Below, in pieces: positions 34,532-44,272 of a stretch of 64,000 bases of DNA; the first letter of the stretch is position 1; each line of letters opens with the position of its first letter. Under the pieces are notes generated by a model. That model did no database searches. It saw only the letters and a program-made list of their open reading frames with translations, and was not told the origin of the DNA. The position numbers and the translations under genes were made by a program. This DNA is from Alcanivorax limicola (GTDB lineage Bacteria; Pseudomonadota; Gammaproteobacteria; Pseudomonadales; Alcanivoracaceae), in contig NZ_JAIOUB010000001.1 of the NCBI RefSeq assembly GCF_019931215.1, positions 372,001 to 436,000 on the forward strand. Reading direction: 5' to 3'.

Positions 34532-35859
34532 GCGATCTGTTTGCCGCACCCGCCGACCAGGGGCATCAGCCCCTGGCCGCACGCCTGCGACCCGCCAGCC
34601 TGGATGAGTATGTCGGCCAGCAACACCTGGTCGGGCAGGGCAAGCCGCTGCGCCGCGCCCTTGAGCAGGGCCAGCTGCATTCCATGATTCTCTGGGGCCC
34701 GCCGGGCACCGGCAAGACCACCCTGGCACTGCTTCTGGCCCGCCATGTCAGCGCAACCTTTGTCACCATGTCGGCGGTGCTCGCTGGCGTAAAGGATATC
34801 CGTGCCGAGGTGGAACGGGCTCGCGAGCGTCTGGGTGCCGGGCAGCGCACCGTGCTGTTTGTTGATGAGGTGCATCGCTTCAACAAGTCCCAGCAGGATG
34901 CGTTCTTGCCCCATGTGGAAGATGGCACCGTGATCTTTATCGGTGCCACCACGGAAAATCCCTCCTTCGAACTGAACAACGCCTTGCTGTCCCGTGCTCG
35001 GGTCTATCGCTTGCAGTCCTTGCAGCGCGAGGATCTGGCTCGCCTGCTGGACAGCGCATTGCGGCATGCGGTGATGGCCGATGTCACCCTGGGCGAGGAG
35101 GCCCGCGAGGCGCTGCTGGACCAGGTGGATGGCGACGCGCGGCGGCTGCTCAATTTGCTCGAGGTTGCGGCGGATCTGGCTCGGGGTGAAGCCGGGGAGG
35201 GCGACACCGCAGACATCTCGCCTGATCTGCTGCGTGAGCTGTTCCGCGACAGCCTGCGCCGCTTCGACAAGGGCGGCGATATCTTCTACGACCAGATCAG
35301 CGCCTTGCATAAATCAGTCCGGGGCTCTGATCCGGACGCCACGCTTTACTGGTTTGCCCGCATGCTCGACGGCGGCGCTGACCCCTTGTACATCGCCCGC
35401 CGTGTGGTACGGATGGCCAGCGAGGACATCGGCAACGCCGATCCACGCGCCTTGCGGCTGGCGCTGGATGCCTGGGAAGTGCAGGAGCGTCTGGGTTCGC
35501 CGGAGGGCGAACTGGCCATTGCCCAGGCGCTGGTTTACCTGGCCGTCGCCGCGAAGAGCAATGCGGTCTACAAGGCCTACAACAGCGCCCGGCGCTTTGT
35601 GGAAACCCATCCCACCGATGAAGTGCCGATGCACCTGCGCAATGCGCCGACCAAGCTGATGAAGCAGGAAGGCCACGGGGCTGACTATCGTTACGCGCAT
35701 GATTTCCCCGACGCCTATGTGGCGGGCGAGAACTATTTCCCTACATCCGTCCCGGATACCACCTTCTACACGCCGGCCCCCCGTGGCCTGGAGATTCGCA
35801 TCGCCGAAAAGCTGGCCAGCTTGCGGCAGCGTGACGACGACAGCGACTGGCATCGCTGA
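34528..35859 (+). CDS. rarA: Replication-associated recombination protein RarA
   Basis: A 443-residue AAA+ ATPase (MgsA/RarA, WRNIP1 family) acting at stalled forks. LAARLRPASLDEYVGQQHLVG is the conserved N-terminus, ILWGPPGTGKTTLALLL the Walker A and VLFVDEVHRFNKSQQD the Walker B. The tetramerisation domain includes LYIARRVVRMASEDIGNADPRAL. GTG start overlaps lolA; lolA-rarA-serS is a common order. Confidence 0.96.
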   Translation: MSDLFAAPADQGHQPLAARLRPASLDEYVGQQHLVGQGKPLRRALEQGQLHSMILWGPPGTGKTTLALLLARHVSATFVTMSAVLAGVKDIRAEVERARERLGAGQRTVLFVDEVHRFNKSQQDAFLPHVEDGTVIFIGATTENPSFELNNALLSRARVYRLQSLQREDLARLLDSALRHAVMADVTLGEEAREALLDQVDGDARRLLNLLEVAADLARGEAGEGDTADISPDLLRELFRDSLRRFDKGGDIFYDQISALHKSVRGSDPDATLYWFARMLDGGADPLYIARRVVRMASEDIGNADPRALRLALDAWEVQERLGSPEGELAIAQALVYLAVAAKSNAVYKAYNSARRFVETHPTDEVPMHLRNAPTKLMKQEGHGADYRYAHDFPDAYVAGENYFPTSVPDTTFYTPAPRGLEIRIAEKLASLRQRDDDSDWHR

Positions 35860-35958
35860 ACCGACATCGCTGAACTGGCATCAAGCGCGCTTGTCCCCGA
35901 TAATGACCGCCTTCCTTATACACGCAACTTGATACGCAACCGCTGGGCTGACTGAGCA

Positions 35959-37254
35959 ATGCTGGATATCCGTGACCTGCGCAAGGCAGGCGAAGAGATC
36001 AGGACCAAACTGGCCAAACGCGGCCACGACCTCGACTTGGCCGCCTTTCAGGCGCTGGACGCTGAGCGCAAGGACGCTGATATGCGTTCCCAGGCGTTGC
36101 AGGCGGACCGCAATCGTGCCGCAAAAGAAGTGGGTGTACTGATCAAATCCGGCATGAGCGTGGACGACGCGAAAGCGCGGGTGGCAGACACGCTGGCCGA
36201 TATCGATGCGCAGCTGGCCAGAGAGACCGAGCGCGCTGCGTCTGTCGGCGATACCTTGCGCGATCTGCTGATGAGCGTGCCCAACGTGCCACATGACGAG
36301 GTGCCGCCCGGCAATGACGAGGCGGACAACGTGGAAATTGCACGGTGGGGCACACCGCGCCGTTTCAGTTTTACACCGCGGGATCATGTTGATGTCGCCG
36401 AACAGCTGAGCAACGGCCGTCTGGACTTCGAGCGCGCAGCGAAACTGTCCGGGAGCCGTTTTGCGGTGATGACCGGCGGCCTTGCACGGCTGCACCGGGC
36501 GCTGATCGATTTCATGCTGACCCTGCATGCGGGTGAGCATGGCTATGTGGAAACCTATGTGCCGTATCTGGTGGGCCCGGACGCCTTGCGCGGTACCGGA
36601 CAGCTGCCGAAATTTGCCGAGGACCTGTTCCGCATTGCCGGCGACCGCGAGCTGTATCTGATCCCCACGGCAGAAGTACCGGTCACGAATCTGTATGCGG
36701 ATGAGATCGTCGACGCCGCGGCGTTGCCGCTCAAGCATGTGTGTCACACACCGTGTTTTCGCAGTGAAGCAGGCAGTGCCGGGCGCGACACCCGCGGCAT
36801 GATTCGCCAGCACCAGTTCGAGAAAGTGGAGCTGGTGCAGCTGGTGCAACCGACGGAATCCGATGCGGCACTGGAGGCGCTGACCGGCCATGCCGAGGCG
36901 GTGTTGCAGGCACTGGAATTACCCTATCGCAAAGTCATCCTGTGCGGCGGCGATCTCGGTTTTTCAGCCAGCAAGACCTATGACCTGGAAGTGTGGCTGC
37001 CGAGCCAGGACTCCTACCGCGAGATTTCCTCCTGCTCCAACTTCCGCGATTATCAGGCGCGGCGCATGCAGGCACGCTGGCGCAATCCGGAAACCGGCAA
37101 GCCAGAACTGCTGCATACCATCAACGGCTCAGGCCTGGCTGTGGGCCGGACGCTGGTCGCGATTCTGGAAAACAACCAGAACGAGGATGGCAGCGTTACC
37201 ATCCCGAATGTGCTCAGACCATTCATGGGTGGGCGGGAACGCCTCGGAGGCTGA
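35959..37254 (+). CDS. serS: Seryl-tRNA synthetase
   Basis: A 431-residue class II synthetase. [22 protein letters not shown] begins the N-terminal coiled-coil arm (about 1-105) that holds the long variable arm of tRNA-Ser. Motif 2 is in [22 protein letters not shown] and motif 3 in [15 protein letters not shown] plus [13 protein letters not shown] tRNA-Ser(TGA) gene is 3.3 kb downstream. The cysG ATG follows after one base. Confidence 0.98.
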   Translation: MLDIRDLRKAGEEIRTKLAKRGHDLDLAAFQALDAERKDADMRSQALQADRNRAAKEVGVLIKSGMSVDDAKARVADTLADIDAQLARETERAASVGDTLRDLLMSVPNVPHDEVPPGNDEADNVEIARWGTPRRFSFTPRDHVDVAEQLSNGRLDFERAAKLSGSRFAVMTGGLARLHRALIDFMLTLHAGEHGYVETYVPYLVGPDALRGTGQLPKFAEDLFRIAGDRELYLIPTAEVPVTNLYADEIVDAAALPLKHVCHTPCFRSEAGSAGRDTRGMIRQHQFEKVELVQLVQPTESDAALEALTGHAEAVLQALELPYRKVILCGGDLGFSASKTYDLEVWLPSQDSYREISSCSNFRDYQARRMQARWRNPETGKPELLHTINGSGLAVGRTLVAILENNQNEDGSVTIPNVLRPFMGGRERLGG

Positions 37255-37255
37255 T

Positions 37256-38653
37256 ATGGATTACCTGCCGGTCTCCTGGCGCATCAAGGATCAGACCGTG
37301 CTGCTGGTGGGCGGCGGTGAGATCGCCCTGCGCAAGGCACGGCTGCTGGTGCGTGCCGGTGCGCGCCTGCGCCTGGTATCACCGGAGGTCGTGCCCGAGC
37401 TGGTCGCGCTGGTGGAAGAGAGCGGCGGCGAGACATTGCATCAGCGCTTTGCGGAAACGCAGCTTGATGGCGTGCTGCTGGCGCTCGCAGCAACCGATGA
37501 TGAAGCCGTCAATCGCCACGTTTCCGAGGCCGCCCAGGCGCGCGGCATCCCGGTCAATGTGGTGGACAATCCGCCGCTGTGTACCTTTATTTTTCCTGCC
37601 ATCGTTGACCGTTATCCGCTACTGATCAGCATCACCTCCGGTGGCGCAGCGCCGGTGGCGGCGCGCTGGGTGCGCAGCCGTATCGAATCCATGCTGCCCG
37701 CACGATGGGGGCAGCTGGCCGCCTTGATGGGCAGCCGTCGTCAGCGTTTGGCAGAGAAGCTGCCGAATATTTCTGCGCGTCGTCTGTTCTGGGAAAAAAT
37801 TATCGATGGCCCGGTGGCCGAAAAGACGCTTGCCGGGCAAACCACACAAGCCGGTGACATGCTGGATCAGGCCATCGAGGACGCTGATGCGGAGCGTCTG
37901 ACCCAGGGTGAGGTGTATCTGGTAGGCGCTGGTCCCGGTGATCCAGACCTGCTGACGTTTCGTGCCCTGCGTCTGTTGCAGAAAGCCGATATCGTCCTGT
38001 ACGACCGGCTGGTATCGCCGGGGGTGCTGGAACTGGCCCGGCGCGATGCAGAACTGGTGTATGTCGGCAAGAAACGCTCCGAGCATGTGCTGCCGCAGGA
38101 CCAGATCAATCAGTTGCTGGTGCGTTATGCCAGCGAAGGCAAGAAAGTCTGCCGCCTGAAAGGCGGCGACCCGTTTATTTTCGGGCGTGGCGGCGAAGAG
38201 CTGGAAAGCGTTGTTGCAGCGGGCATCAATTTTCAGGTGGTGCCGGGCGTGACGGCGGCGGCGGGTTGTGCGGCTTACGCGGGCATTCCCCTGACACATC
38301 GCGATCATGCCCAGTCAGTGCGTTTTGTCACCGGCCACCGCAAGGAAAACGGCGAGCTGAACCTGCCCTGGAAGGATTTTCTGACACCGGGCGAGACACT
38401 GGTTTTCTACATGGGGCTGGTGAGCCTGCCGGATATCAGCGCGGGCCTGATTCTGGCCGGGCGTGACCCGGCAACGCCGGCGGCCATGATTTCCCAGGGC
38501 ACCCAGGCTGATCAGCAGGTGGTGATTGGCACCCTGGAAAATCTGCCCGCGCAGGCGGCTGCCGCGCAGCCCGTCGCGCCGACCCTGATCATCATTGGTG
38601 ATGTGGTCGGCCTTTATCCCCGCTACAGCTGGTTTGGCGCCGGGACGGCATAA
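37256..38653 (+). CDS. cysG: Siroheme synthase (multifunctional)
   Basis: A 465-residue fusion. The N-terminal precorrin-2 dehydrogenase/ferrochelatase has the NAD motif [16 protein letters not shown] and a dimerisation region (155-210). The C-terminal uroporphyrinogen-III C-methyltransferase starts [19 protein letters not shown] and contains [13 protein letters not shown] and [21 protein letters not shown]. It makes siroheme for sulfite and nitrite reductases. GGAGG precedes the start. An upstream open frame inside serS is not used. Confidence 0.97.
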   Translation: MDYLPVSWRIKDQTVLLVGGGEIALRKARLLVRAGARLRLVSPEVVPELVALVEESGGETLHQRFAETQLDGVLLALAATDDEAVNRHVSEAAQARGIPVNVVDNPPLCTFIFPAIVDRYPLLISITSGGAAPVAARWVRSRIESMLPARWGQLAALMGSRRQRLAEKLPNISARRLFWEKIIDGPVAEKTLAGQTTQAGDMLDQAIEDADAERLTQGEVYLVGAGPGDPDLLTFRALRLLQKADIVLYDRLVSPGVLELARRDAELVYVGKKRSEHVLPQDQINQLLVRYASEGKKVCRLKGGDPFIFGRGGEELESVVAAGINFQVVPGVTAAAGCAAYAGIPLTHRDHAQSVRFVTGHRKENGELNLPWKDFLTPGETLVFYMGLVSLPDISAGLILAGRDPATPAAMISQGTQADQQVVIGTLENLPAQAAAAQPVAPTLIIIGDVVGLYPRYSWFGAGTA

Positions 38654-38688
38654 TTGACCTGAGTGAGGACGCTCTCACTCAGGTCAAT
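38653..38688. terminator. 15-bp perfect hairpin shared by cysG and tusB ends
   Basis: ATTGACCTGAGTGAG pairs perfectly with CTCACTCAGGTCAAT around a 6-base loop. The left arm begins at the cysG stop and the right arm contains the tusB stop codon. It probably ends transcription from both sides, though T-runs are lacking. Confidence 0.65.
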
Positions 38689-38980
38689 ACCAGCTCAGAC
38701 AGGGCGCATGGGTTTCGGTCAGTGCCGCGATGTCGTCCCAGCTGACCAGTGCCGCAGTGTGTGTGACAGGGTTAGTGACTGAGTCTGTGGCGTCATCCGC
38801 CAGACAGTGAAGATCCGCTCCAGCCAGTAACGCCAGCGCGGCCTGGCTGTCCGGCGTGTCAGCACAGAACAGCACCCCTTCCTCAATAAAGACCACCTGA
38901 TCACCGGGCTGCACACTGTGCTGCAAACTGCGCAGCAGATCGCTGCGCGCGGGTGGGAAAGCAACAAGGTGCAGCATCAC
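38684..38980 (-). CDS. tusB: Sulfurtransferase complex subunit TusB
   Basis: A 98-residue DsrH-family protein (MMLHLVAFPPARSDLLRSLQHS, DQVVFIEEGVLF). In the TusBCD complex it helps pass persulfide sulfur from TusA to TusE and then MnmA. The start overlaps tusC by four bases. Confidence 0.88.
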   Translation of the reverse strand: MMLHLVAFPPARSDLLRSLQHSVQPGDQVVFIEEGVLFCADTPDSQAALALLAGADLHCLADDATDSVTNPVTHTAALVSWDDIAALTETHAPCLSWY

Positions 38981-39309
38981 CAGCCCCAGACCTGTGTTGC
39001 CTGATGCATCAGTGCCTGCACCTCGGAGACGGAGAGTGGTGTTACAGGAATCAGGGGGGCGTCACTGCCGAGTTGGTCGGTCATGGCCTGCGCCTCGGCC
39101 ACACAGCGAATATCGAAGTCGGGCAGATTGCGCAGCTGCTCCACCAGTTCCGAATCGCCATGCTGGTCCTGAAGCAGGCTCAGCACCCCGGCACCGCTGA
39201 ACAGCACGGTCACCGGCTGGGCAAAAGCCGCCAGGGTCAGCGCCATATCTGCCAGATCCCGGACAGCCGTATCCCTGGCCGGGGCGCTGCGGGCAATCAG
39301 AAGATTCAT
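38977..39309 (-). CDS. tusC: Sulfurtransferase complex subunit TusC
   Basis: A 110-residue DsrF-family protein. The order D-C-B on the minus strand and the pattern DLADMALTLAAFAQPVTVLFSGAG followed by a short C-terminal helix match the family. Structural subunit of the TusBCD heterohexamer. Three bases separate it from tusD. Confidence 0.88.
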   Translation of the reverse strand: MNLLIARSAPARDTAVRDLADMALTLAAFAQPVTVLFSGAGVLSLLQDQHGDSELVEQLRNLPDFDIRCVAEAQAMTDQLGSDAPLIPVTPLSVSEVQALMHQATQVWGW

Positions 39310-39312
39310 CGC

Positions 39313-39669
39313 TCAGGCTCCGAAACTCAGCACACGGTCACTGACTGCCACGGCCTCGGCCCACAGGCCGAGCCCGGCGAGACTGAAACCGGCCGCCAGT
39401 TTATCGCTGTCGAGACCACGACGCTGGGCAGCGCCAACACAGACCACGGCCTCAACCTCCTGTTCACGCAAGAATGCGCGCCATTGGGCGCAGATGTCGG
39501 TGTTGTCTGCGGCGACGCGATTGTCGGCGCTGGCAAGGTGCACGCCCTGACGATAGAAGAAAATGCGAAAAAGCGCGTGGTCCCGGGCCAGCAATGCTTT
39601 GGCCATATGCAGGGCCGAGGCCGCCGCCGGGCTCTCAGGCCCGGCGGTTACCAGCAGGCTGTAGCGCAT
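39313..39669 (-). CDS. tusD: Sulfurtransferase complex subunit TusD
   Basis: A 118-residue DsrE-family protein. The sulfur-carrying cysteine is in EAVVCVGAAQRRG (about residue 77), the position of E. coli TusD Cys78. Its ATG overlaps the stop of the upstream membrane-protein gene in TGATG. tusE, usually nearby, is not in this window. Confidence 0.9.
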   Translation of the reverse strand: MRYSLLVTAGPESPAAASALHMAKALLARDHALFRIFFYRQGVHLASADNRVAADNTDICAQWRAFLREQEVEAVVCVGAAQRRGLDSDKLAAGFSLAGLGLWAEAVAVSDRVLSFGA

Positions 39670-40346
39670 CAGTCATCGCCGCTGAGCGCGGTGAGCAGGT
39701 GCAGCAGGGACAGGAACAGATTGTAGATCGAGACGAACAGCACCACGGTGGCACGGATATAGTTGGTTTCGCCGCCGTGAATGATGGCGCTGGTCTGCCA
39801 CAGAATCAGCAGCGAAGAGAGCAGGGCGAACATGGCGGATACCGCCAGACGCAGGACCGGCATGTCCACAAACAGCGTAACGATGGCACAGACAAACGCG
39901 ATGATCAGGCCGACCATCAGGAAGCTGCCCATGAAACTGAAATCCTTGCGGGTGACCAGCGCGATGGCGGACATGGACATGAACACCACGGCGGTCATGC
40001 TGAGCGCGGTATTCACCACCGCCATGCCACCGGGCAGGTTGGCGTAGAACGCAATGATCGGGCCGGTGGTAAACCCGAGCCATCCGGTAATGCCGAACAC
40101 GCTGAGGATGCCCCAGGCACTGTTTTCCAGCTTGGCGTTTACGAACAGCAGAGCAAAATAGACGCCGATCACCACGAACGGATTGATGAAACCGACGTTG
40201 TTGGCCATGGCAAACCAGCCAGCGGCGGCGGAGACCGCCAGTGACATGGCCAGCAGGCCGTAGGTGTTGCGCAGTACCTGGGCGGCCTGTTCCCCGGCGA
40301 CGGCGGGTGTGCCGGCACGGTTCGTGTAGCGGTATTCGTTATCCAT
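39669..40346 (-). CDS. yccA: BAX inhibitor-1/YccA family inner-membrane protein
   Basis: A 225-residue protein with seven predicted membrane segments and the family order: LRNTYGLLAMSLAVSAAAGW, then NPFVVIGVYFALLF, and a C-terminal helix FVSIYNLFLSLLHLLTAL. In E. coli YccA interacts with FtsH and protects SecY from degradation. AAGGGGA precedes the ATG. Coupled to tusD. Confidence 0.9.
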   Translation of the reverse strand: MDNEYRYTNRAGTPAVAGEQAAQVLRNTYGLLAMSLAVSAAAGWFAMANNVGFINPFVVIGVYFALLFVNAKLENSAWGILSVFGITGWLGFTTGPIIAFYANLPGGMAVVNTALSMTAVVFMSMSAIALVTRKDFSFMGSFLMVGLIIAFVCAIVTLFVDMPVLRLAVSAMFALLSSLLILWQTSAIIHGGETNYIRATVVLFVSIYNLFLSLLHLLTALSGDD

Positions 40347-40461
40347 TGTGCAGTGTCCCCTTGGTAAAACCTGTGGCAAAACATGTGTCTATACATGCCA
40401 CTATACACGTCACTATCTTAGCCCGGATGATAGAAACAGGGGCGGGAAAATCAAGTGATAG

Positions 40462-40489
40462 TTGACTCTCTCGCCGGCAACGCTATCAT
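40462..40489 (+). promoter_or_regulatory. Promoter of tRNA-Ser
   Basis: TTGACT (40462-40467), 16 bp, TATCAT (40484-40489), then a GC-rich discriminator. The tRNA begins 28 bases after the -10 box. Confidence 0.7.
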
Positions 40490-40517
40490 GCCGTCTTCCG
40501 TCGGAAAACAGACGGAG

Positions 40518-40607
40518 GGAGAGGTGGCAGAGTGGTCGAATGCAACGGTCTTGAAAACCGTCGAGGATTTGCGTCCTCCGTGGGTTCGAATCCCACCCTC
40601 TCCGCCA
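40518..40607 (+). tRNA. tRNA-Ser(TGA)
   Basis: A 90-base cloverleaf including encoded CCA. The acceptor GGAGAGG pairs CCTCTCC with G as discriminator. The D arm is GGCAGAGTGGTCGAATGC; the anticodon loop CTTGAAA gives TGA at 40552-40554; a long variable arm (typical of Ser) and a GGTTCGAATCC T arm follow. It reads UCA and other UCN codons by wobble. Confidence 0.97.
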
Positions 40608-40615
40608 ATACAAGA

Positions 40616-40640
40616 CCCCGCCGTATGGCGGGGTTTTTTT
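40616..40640 (+). terminator. Intrinsic terminator of tRNA-Ser
   Basis: CCCCGCC pairs GGCGGGG around GTAT, followed by seven T. The dacB ATG (40625) lies in the loop and right arm. Confidence 0.9.
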
Positions 40641-42058
40641 GTGGGGCATTGATCGCAGGCCTGCTCTGCGCCTTTGCGGTCCTCGGCGGCTGCGCGACTG
40701 CCCCGGCCGCACCGCCGACAGACCCGGTCGTGGCGTTCGCCGCGATCCCGCTGAACGGCCCGGGCAAGCCCCGGCTCCAGCGCGCCGATGAGGCACTCAA
40801 TCCCGCTTCCGTGATGAAGCTCATTACCACCTACGCGGCGCTGGACCTGCTCGGGCCGGCGTTCCGCTGGAACACCTGGCTCTATACCGACGGCCATCAG
40901 GCGGGCGACGTGCTGCACGGCAATCTGTATCTGGTCTCCGGCGGCGACCCGTCGCTGAGCAGGGAGAGGCTCTGGAGCATGCTGGACGCGCTGCGCGGGC
41001 AGGGCATTCGCCAGATACAGGGTGATCTGGTGCTGGATGGCAGCTACCTGCGCCTGCCCGATGTCTGGCCCGGCTTTGACGACGATGGTGACAACCCCCA
41101 CGCCCCGTATCTGGCATTGCCGCATCCGCTGCTGTCCCAGCTGAATCTGGTACAGGTGCGGGCGGAGGCGGACGCAGGCGTCATCCGCACCGCCATGACC
41201 CCCGCGCTGCCCGGCGTCACGCTGGTGGATAACCTGCGTGTCGGGCCGCCCCTGGCCCGCCCGGAGACGGATGACGCACCGATGGCGCGCTGCCCGCGCT
41301 CCGGTGCCCTGATTGGTCTGCCACGCCAGAATGATGCCGGAGAGTGGCAGATTCCACTGGACGGTGTGCTGCCTGAGGGGTGCGGCGTGCGGCGCCATCA
41401 CGTGTTGGGGGCCGCAGATGAACACACAGCCGCGACCGTGCGTCATATCTGGCGGGGGCTGGGCGGTGAGATCAGCGGCGTTTACCGCACCGGGCAGCTA
41501 CCTGCCGGCAGCCGCCTGGTAGCGGCAACGACCTCCGCCGATCTGGTGACGGTGATTCGCGACATCAACAAGCACAGCAATAACGTCATGACCCAGCAGC
41601 TGTTCCTGACCCTGGGGGCCCAGTATCGCCAGGCAGGTGACAGCGATGACCTGATGGCCGCCCGGCGCGTGATGCGGGAATGGCTGGCCCATAAAGGCCT
41701 GGATGTCGACAGCATCATCGTGGACAACGGATCAGGGCTGTCGCGCAGCGAGCGTGTGAGCCCACAGCAGTTGACCGTCTTGCTGGCGCAGGCGTGGCGC
41801 AGTCCCTGGGCGGCGGAATTTGCCAGCAGCCTGCCGTTGACCGGCATTGATGGCAGCATGCGCACGCGCGGCCGCGACATTGCCGGTCACGGTCATATCA
41901 AGACCGGCAGCCTGCGCGATGTGCGGGCGGTGGCCGGTTACCTGCGTGACCAGCGTGGCACCACCTGGGCCGTGGCGGCGATCATCAACGATGCCGATGC
42001 CCGCCGTCATCAGTGGCGCCTGGACCAGTGGCTCAACGATATTGTGGTATCGCGCTGA
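40625..42058 (+). CDS. dacB: D-alanyl-D-alanine carboxypeptidase/endopeptidase (PBP4), lipoprotein
   Basis: A class C penicillin-binding protein trimming peptidoglycan peptides. Active-site motifs are S-V-M-K in LNPASVMKLITTYAALDLLG, S-N-N in NKHSNNVMTQQLF and K-T-G in HIKTGSLRDVRAVAGYL. From ATG 40625 it has 477 residues. The N-terminus is a lipoprotein signal with L-G-G-C (Cys23), whereas E. coli PBP4 is soluble in the periplasm. The start codon lies in the tRNA terminator hairpin with no Shine-Dalgarno; TTG at 40649, just after GTGGGG, is an alternative that keeps the lipobox. The 3' end overlaps azoR by 26 bp. Confidence 0.9.
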   Translation: MAGFFCGALIAGLLCAFAVLGGCATAPAAPPTDPVVAFAAIPLNGPGKPRLQRADEALNPASVMKLITTYAALDLLGPAFRWNTWLYTDGHQAGDVLHGNLYLVSGGDPSLSRERLWSMLDALRGQGIRQIQGDLVLDGSYLRLPDVWPGFDDDGDNPHAPYLALPHPLLSQLNLVQVRAEADAGVIRTAMTPALPGVTLVDNLRVGPPLARPETDDAPMARCPRSGALIGLPRQNDAGEWQIPLDGVLPEGCGVRRHHVLGAADEHTAATVRHIWRGLGGEISGVYRTGQLPAGSRLVAATTSADLVTVIRDINKHSNNVMTQQLFLTLGAQYRQAGDSDDLMAARRVMREWLAHKGLDVDSIIVDNGSGLSRSERVSPQQLTVLLAQAWRSPWAAEFASSLPLTGIDGSMRTRGRDIAGHGHIKTGSLRDVRAVAGYLRDQRGTTWAVAAIINDADARRHQWRLDQWLNDIVVSR

Positions 42059-42743
42059 GTGCCGCGGCCGGAAACGTCTGGAGCAGCGTATCCGCGATCG
42101 CCTCCGTGCGTTGCAGGGCGGCATTTACCGAGGCGGCCAGTAGCTCACCCCCATCCTCCTGATGCTCCACCGCCACGGTACGCAGGTCACTGATACCGAT
42201 GAATTCCAGCGCGGTGCGCACGCTGGGTTCGAGGTGGTTCATATGGGCATAGGGGCCGCCGGGCTCCATGCCATGCCCGCCGCGTGACGAGATGAGTACC
42301 GCAACACGCGGGCGGTCGCTCAGCAATGGCGAGAAAGGCGCGTCTGGATTACCCGGGTCGATGACCACCGTGCGGCCCTGACGAATCACATTATCAATCC
42401 AGGCCTTGAAACCGGACGGTGCGCTGAAGTTGTACAAGGGCACGCCGAGCACCAGAATATCCGCGGCCACCAGTTCATCGATCAAGGCGTCACTCTCCGC
42501 CAGTGTGTCCACCATCCAGGGCTGCCAGGCCTCTTCCGGGGCAAACGCCGCTTCAATCCAGGCATGGCTGACCGGCGTTGGCGGGGTAATGCCAACGTCA
42601 CGATAAATGACCTCGTCGTCGGGGCGGGCGGCATGCCAGCGCGAGACAAAGTGGTCGGTCAGGCGGCGGGTGTGGGAGCCGTGAACGTCGATGCCGGCGC
42701 GGCCGGGGCGGGCGCTGGCGTCCAGATGCAGAATGCGGGTCAT
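42033..42743 (-). CDS. azoR: FMN-dependent NADH-azoreductase
   Basis: A 236-residue flavodoxin-fold quinone/azo reductase. ILHLDASARPGRAGIDVHGSHTRRL is the FMN phosphate-binding start, VLGVPLYNFSAPSGFKAWIDNVIRQG the core, and ISSRGG the second FMN loop. GGAGAAG precedes ATG 42743. Divergent from a LysR gene 108 bp away, which is the usual layout for its regulator. Confidence 0.9.
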   Translation of the reverse strand: MTRILHLDASARPGRAGIDVHGSHTRRLTDHFVSRWHAARPDDEVIYRDVGITPPTPVSHAWIEAAFAPEEAWQPWMVDTLAESDALIDELVAADILVLGVPLYNFSAPSGFKAWIDNVIRQGRTVVIDPGNPDAPFSPLLSDRPRVAVLISSRGGHGMEPGGPYAHMNHLEPSVRTALEFIGISDLRTVAVEHQEDGGELLAASVNAALQRTEAIADTLLQTFPAAALSAIPQYR

Positions 42744-42851
42744 GGGGCTTCTCCGTGTTGAGCAGATGGTGGGGGATTTGACACTGCCATGCATGTGCAC
42801 AGATCATCCATGAATCTGGAGAGGGCCGACAAACGATGAATATTGCACGCT

Positions 42852-43847
42852 ATGACAAAAAATAACTCATCCATGCACGGTGCGCCCGTGGTGCCACGTC
42901 GCCTGCCGTCACTGGCGGCCCTGCGTGCGTTTGAAGCGGCAGCGCGACACCTCAGCGCCAAGCGGGCTGCGCAGGAGCTGTCGGTCTCGGCGACCGCCAT
43001 CAGCCATCAGGTACGCCAGCTTGAAGAATCCCTCGGCGTGGCCTTGTTTGTCCGCAAGCCGCGTCAGCTGCTGCTGACCCGTGAAGGCAGTCTGCTGCTG
43101 CCGGTGCTGACCGAGGCGCTGGATAACATGGCGGCGGTGGTGACGCGTCTGCGTGCACCGACCACACGGCAGGCGGTGACACTGTCGACCACCCCGGCGG
43201 TGGCGATGCGCTGGCTGCTGCCCTGGGTCTGTGTGCTGCGAGACCAGCATCCCACGCTCGACCTGAGCATCCATGCCACCCATGAGCCGGTGTCGCTGGA
43301 TGGCGTCACCACCGACATGGCGATTCGCTATGGCAGTGGCGAGTGGCCGGCGCTGGTGGCAGAGAAGTTGTTTGATAACGTCTTCGTGCCAGTCTGCAGC
43401 CCGGCGCTGGGTCTCCGGGACCCTGCCGGCCTGGCTCGTGTACCCCTGATTCATTTCGCGCCACGCAACGCCCAGAGCGTGCCGGCGGGGTGGAGCGAAT
43501 GGCTGAAGCTGCTGCGGGCCGAGAGCGGGGAGGCCTTTCCCGCGGCGCTGGCGCAGATGGATAGCAACGCCGGGCTGGCGTTTTCTGATGAAACCCATGC
43601 CATTGCTGCCGTGCTGGCGGGGCAGGGTGTGGCGCTGATGAGTCAGGCGCTGGTCGCCGACGAACTCGCCAGTGGCCGTCTCGTTCAGCCGTTCGGCCCC
43701 GAGATGGCCGCCGACGCCTTCTATCTTGTGTATCCCCGGCAACGCGCGGATGATCCGCATATTCTGGCGGTGAGAACGTGGGTGATGTGGTTGCGTGACC
43801 GGTACCGCAGCGGCGAGCCGCTGCAATGCAGTGAGCAATACCTGTGA
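42852..43847 (+). CDS. LysR-family transcriptional regulator (GcvA-like)
   Basis: A 331-residue regulator. The helix-turn-helix is in LAALRAFEAAARHLSAKRAAQELSVSATAISHQVRQLEE (about 20-58), with the GcvA-type HLSxxxAAxELxVTxxAxSHQ pattern. The effector domain follows. It probably controls azoR and perhaps itself through the 108-bp spacer. The start could be 42852 or 42873. The stop overlaps crcB in GTGA, so the fluoride-channel genes may share its transcript. Confidence 0.88.
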   Translation: MTKNNSSMHGAPVVPRRLPSLAALRAFEAAARHLSAKRAAQELSVSATAISHQVRQLEESLGVALFVRKPRQLLLTREGSLLLPVLTEALDNMAAVVTRLRAPTTRQAVTLSTTPAVAMRWLLPWVCVLRDQHPTLDLSIHATHEPVSLDGVTTDMAIRYGSGEWPALVAEKLFDNVFVPVCSPALGLRDPAGLARVPLIHFAPRNAQSVPAGWSEWLKLLRAESGEAFPAALAQMDSNAGLAFSDETHAIAAVLAGQGVALMSQALVADELASGRLVQPFGPEMAADAFYLVYPRQRADDPHILAVRTWVMWLRDRYRSGEPLQCSEQYL

Positions 43848-44272
43848 TCAGTTCCGGGGGATGGTCCGCTGCGTCGTATCTGCTGCTGGTACTGCTGGGC
43901 GGCGGGATCGGCGCAATGGCGCGTCTTGCGCTGGTCACATACGCGGGTCGCCAGTGGGGCACGCTCTGGCCCTGGGGCATCTGGACGGCGAACATCGGCG
44001 GGGCATTGCTCGCTGGAGCGGTACTGGCGGTGATCAACAGCATGCCGGCAGCCTGGGGCAGTGCGCTGTGGTGGCTGTTACTGGTGGGGCTGCTGGGCAG
44101 CCTGACCACCGTGTCCTCCTTCAGCCTGCACACCTTGCTACTGTTTCGAGAGCATGGCCCCGGAGCGGCTGCCATCAATCTTGCGGTGTCTGTCGGCGGG
44201 TGCCTGGTGGCGACAGTGGTTGGCTTCCTGGGCACAGGGGCACTGCTGACGGGCCTGGGAGGTGGCGCGTGA
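43844..44272 (+). CDS. crcB: Fluoride channel subunit CrcB/FluC (first copy)
   Basis: A 142-residue protein with four membrane helices. GGGIGAMARLALV, NIGGALLAGAVLA and GLLGSLTTVSSFSLHT are the family motifs, the last being the GxxTTFSTF helix break. FluC exports fluoride. GTG start overlaps the LysR stop. No fluoride riboswitch is seen upstream. Confidence 0.9.
   Translation: MISSGGWSAASYLLLVLLGGGIGAMARLALVTYAGRQWGTLWPWGIWTANIGGALLAGAVLAVINSMPAAWGSALWWLLLVGLLGSLTTVSSFSLHTLLLFREHGPGAAAINLAVSVGGCLVATVVGFLGTGALLTGLGGGA

Noticed and set aside
33755..34729. Minus-strand frame opposite lolA
   Set aside because: Antisense to lolA and its start region; composition only.
36890..37255. Upstream extension of cysG inside serS
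   Set aside because: The serS frame is certain there; the cysG start at 37256 has its own GGAGG and family-typical N-terminus.
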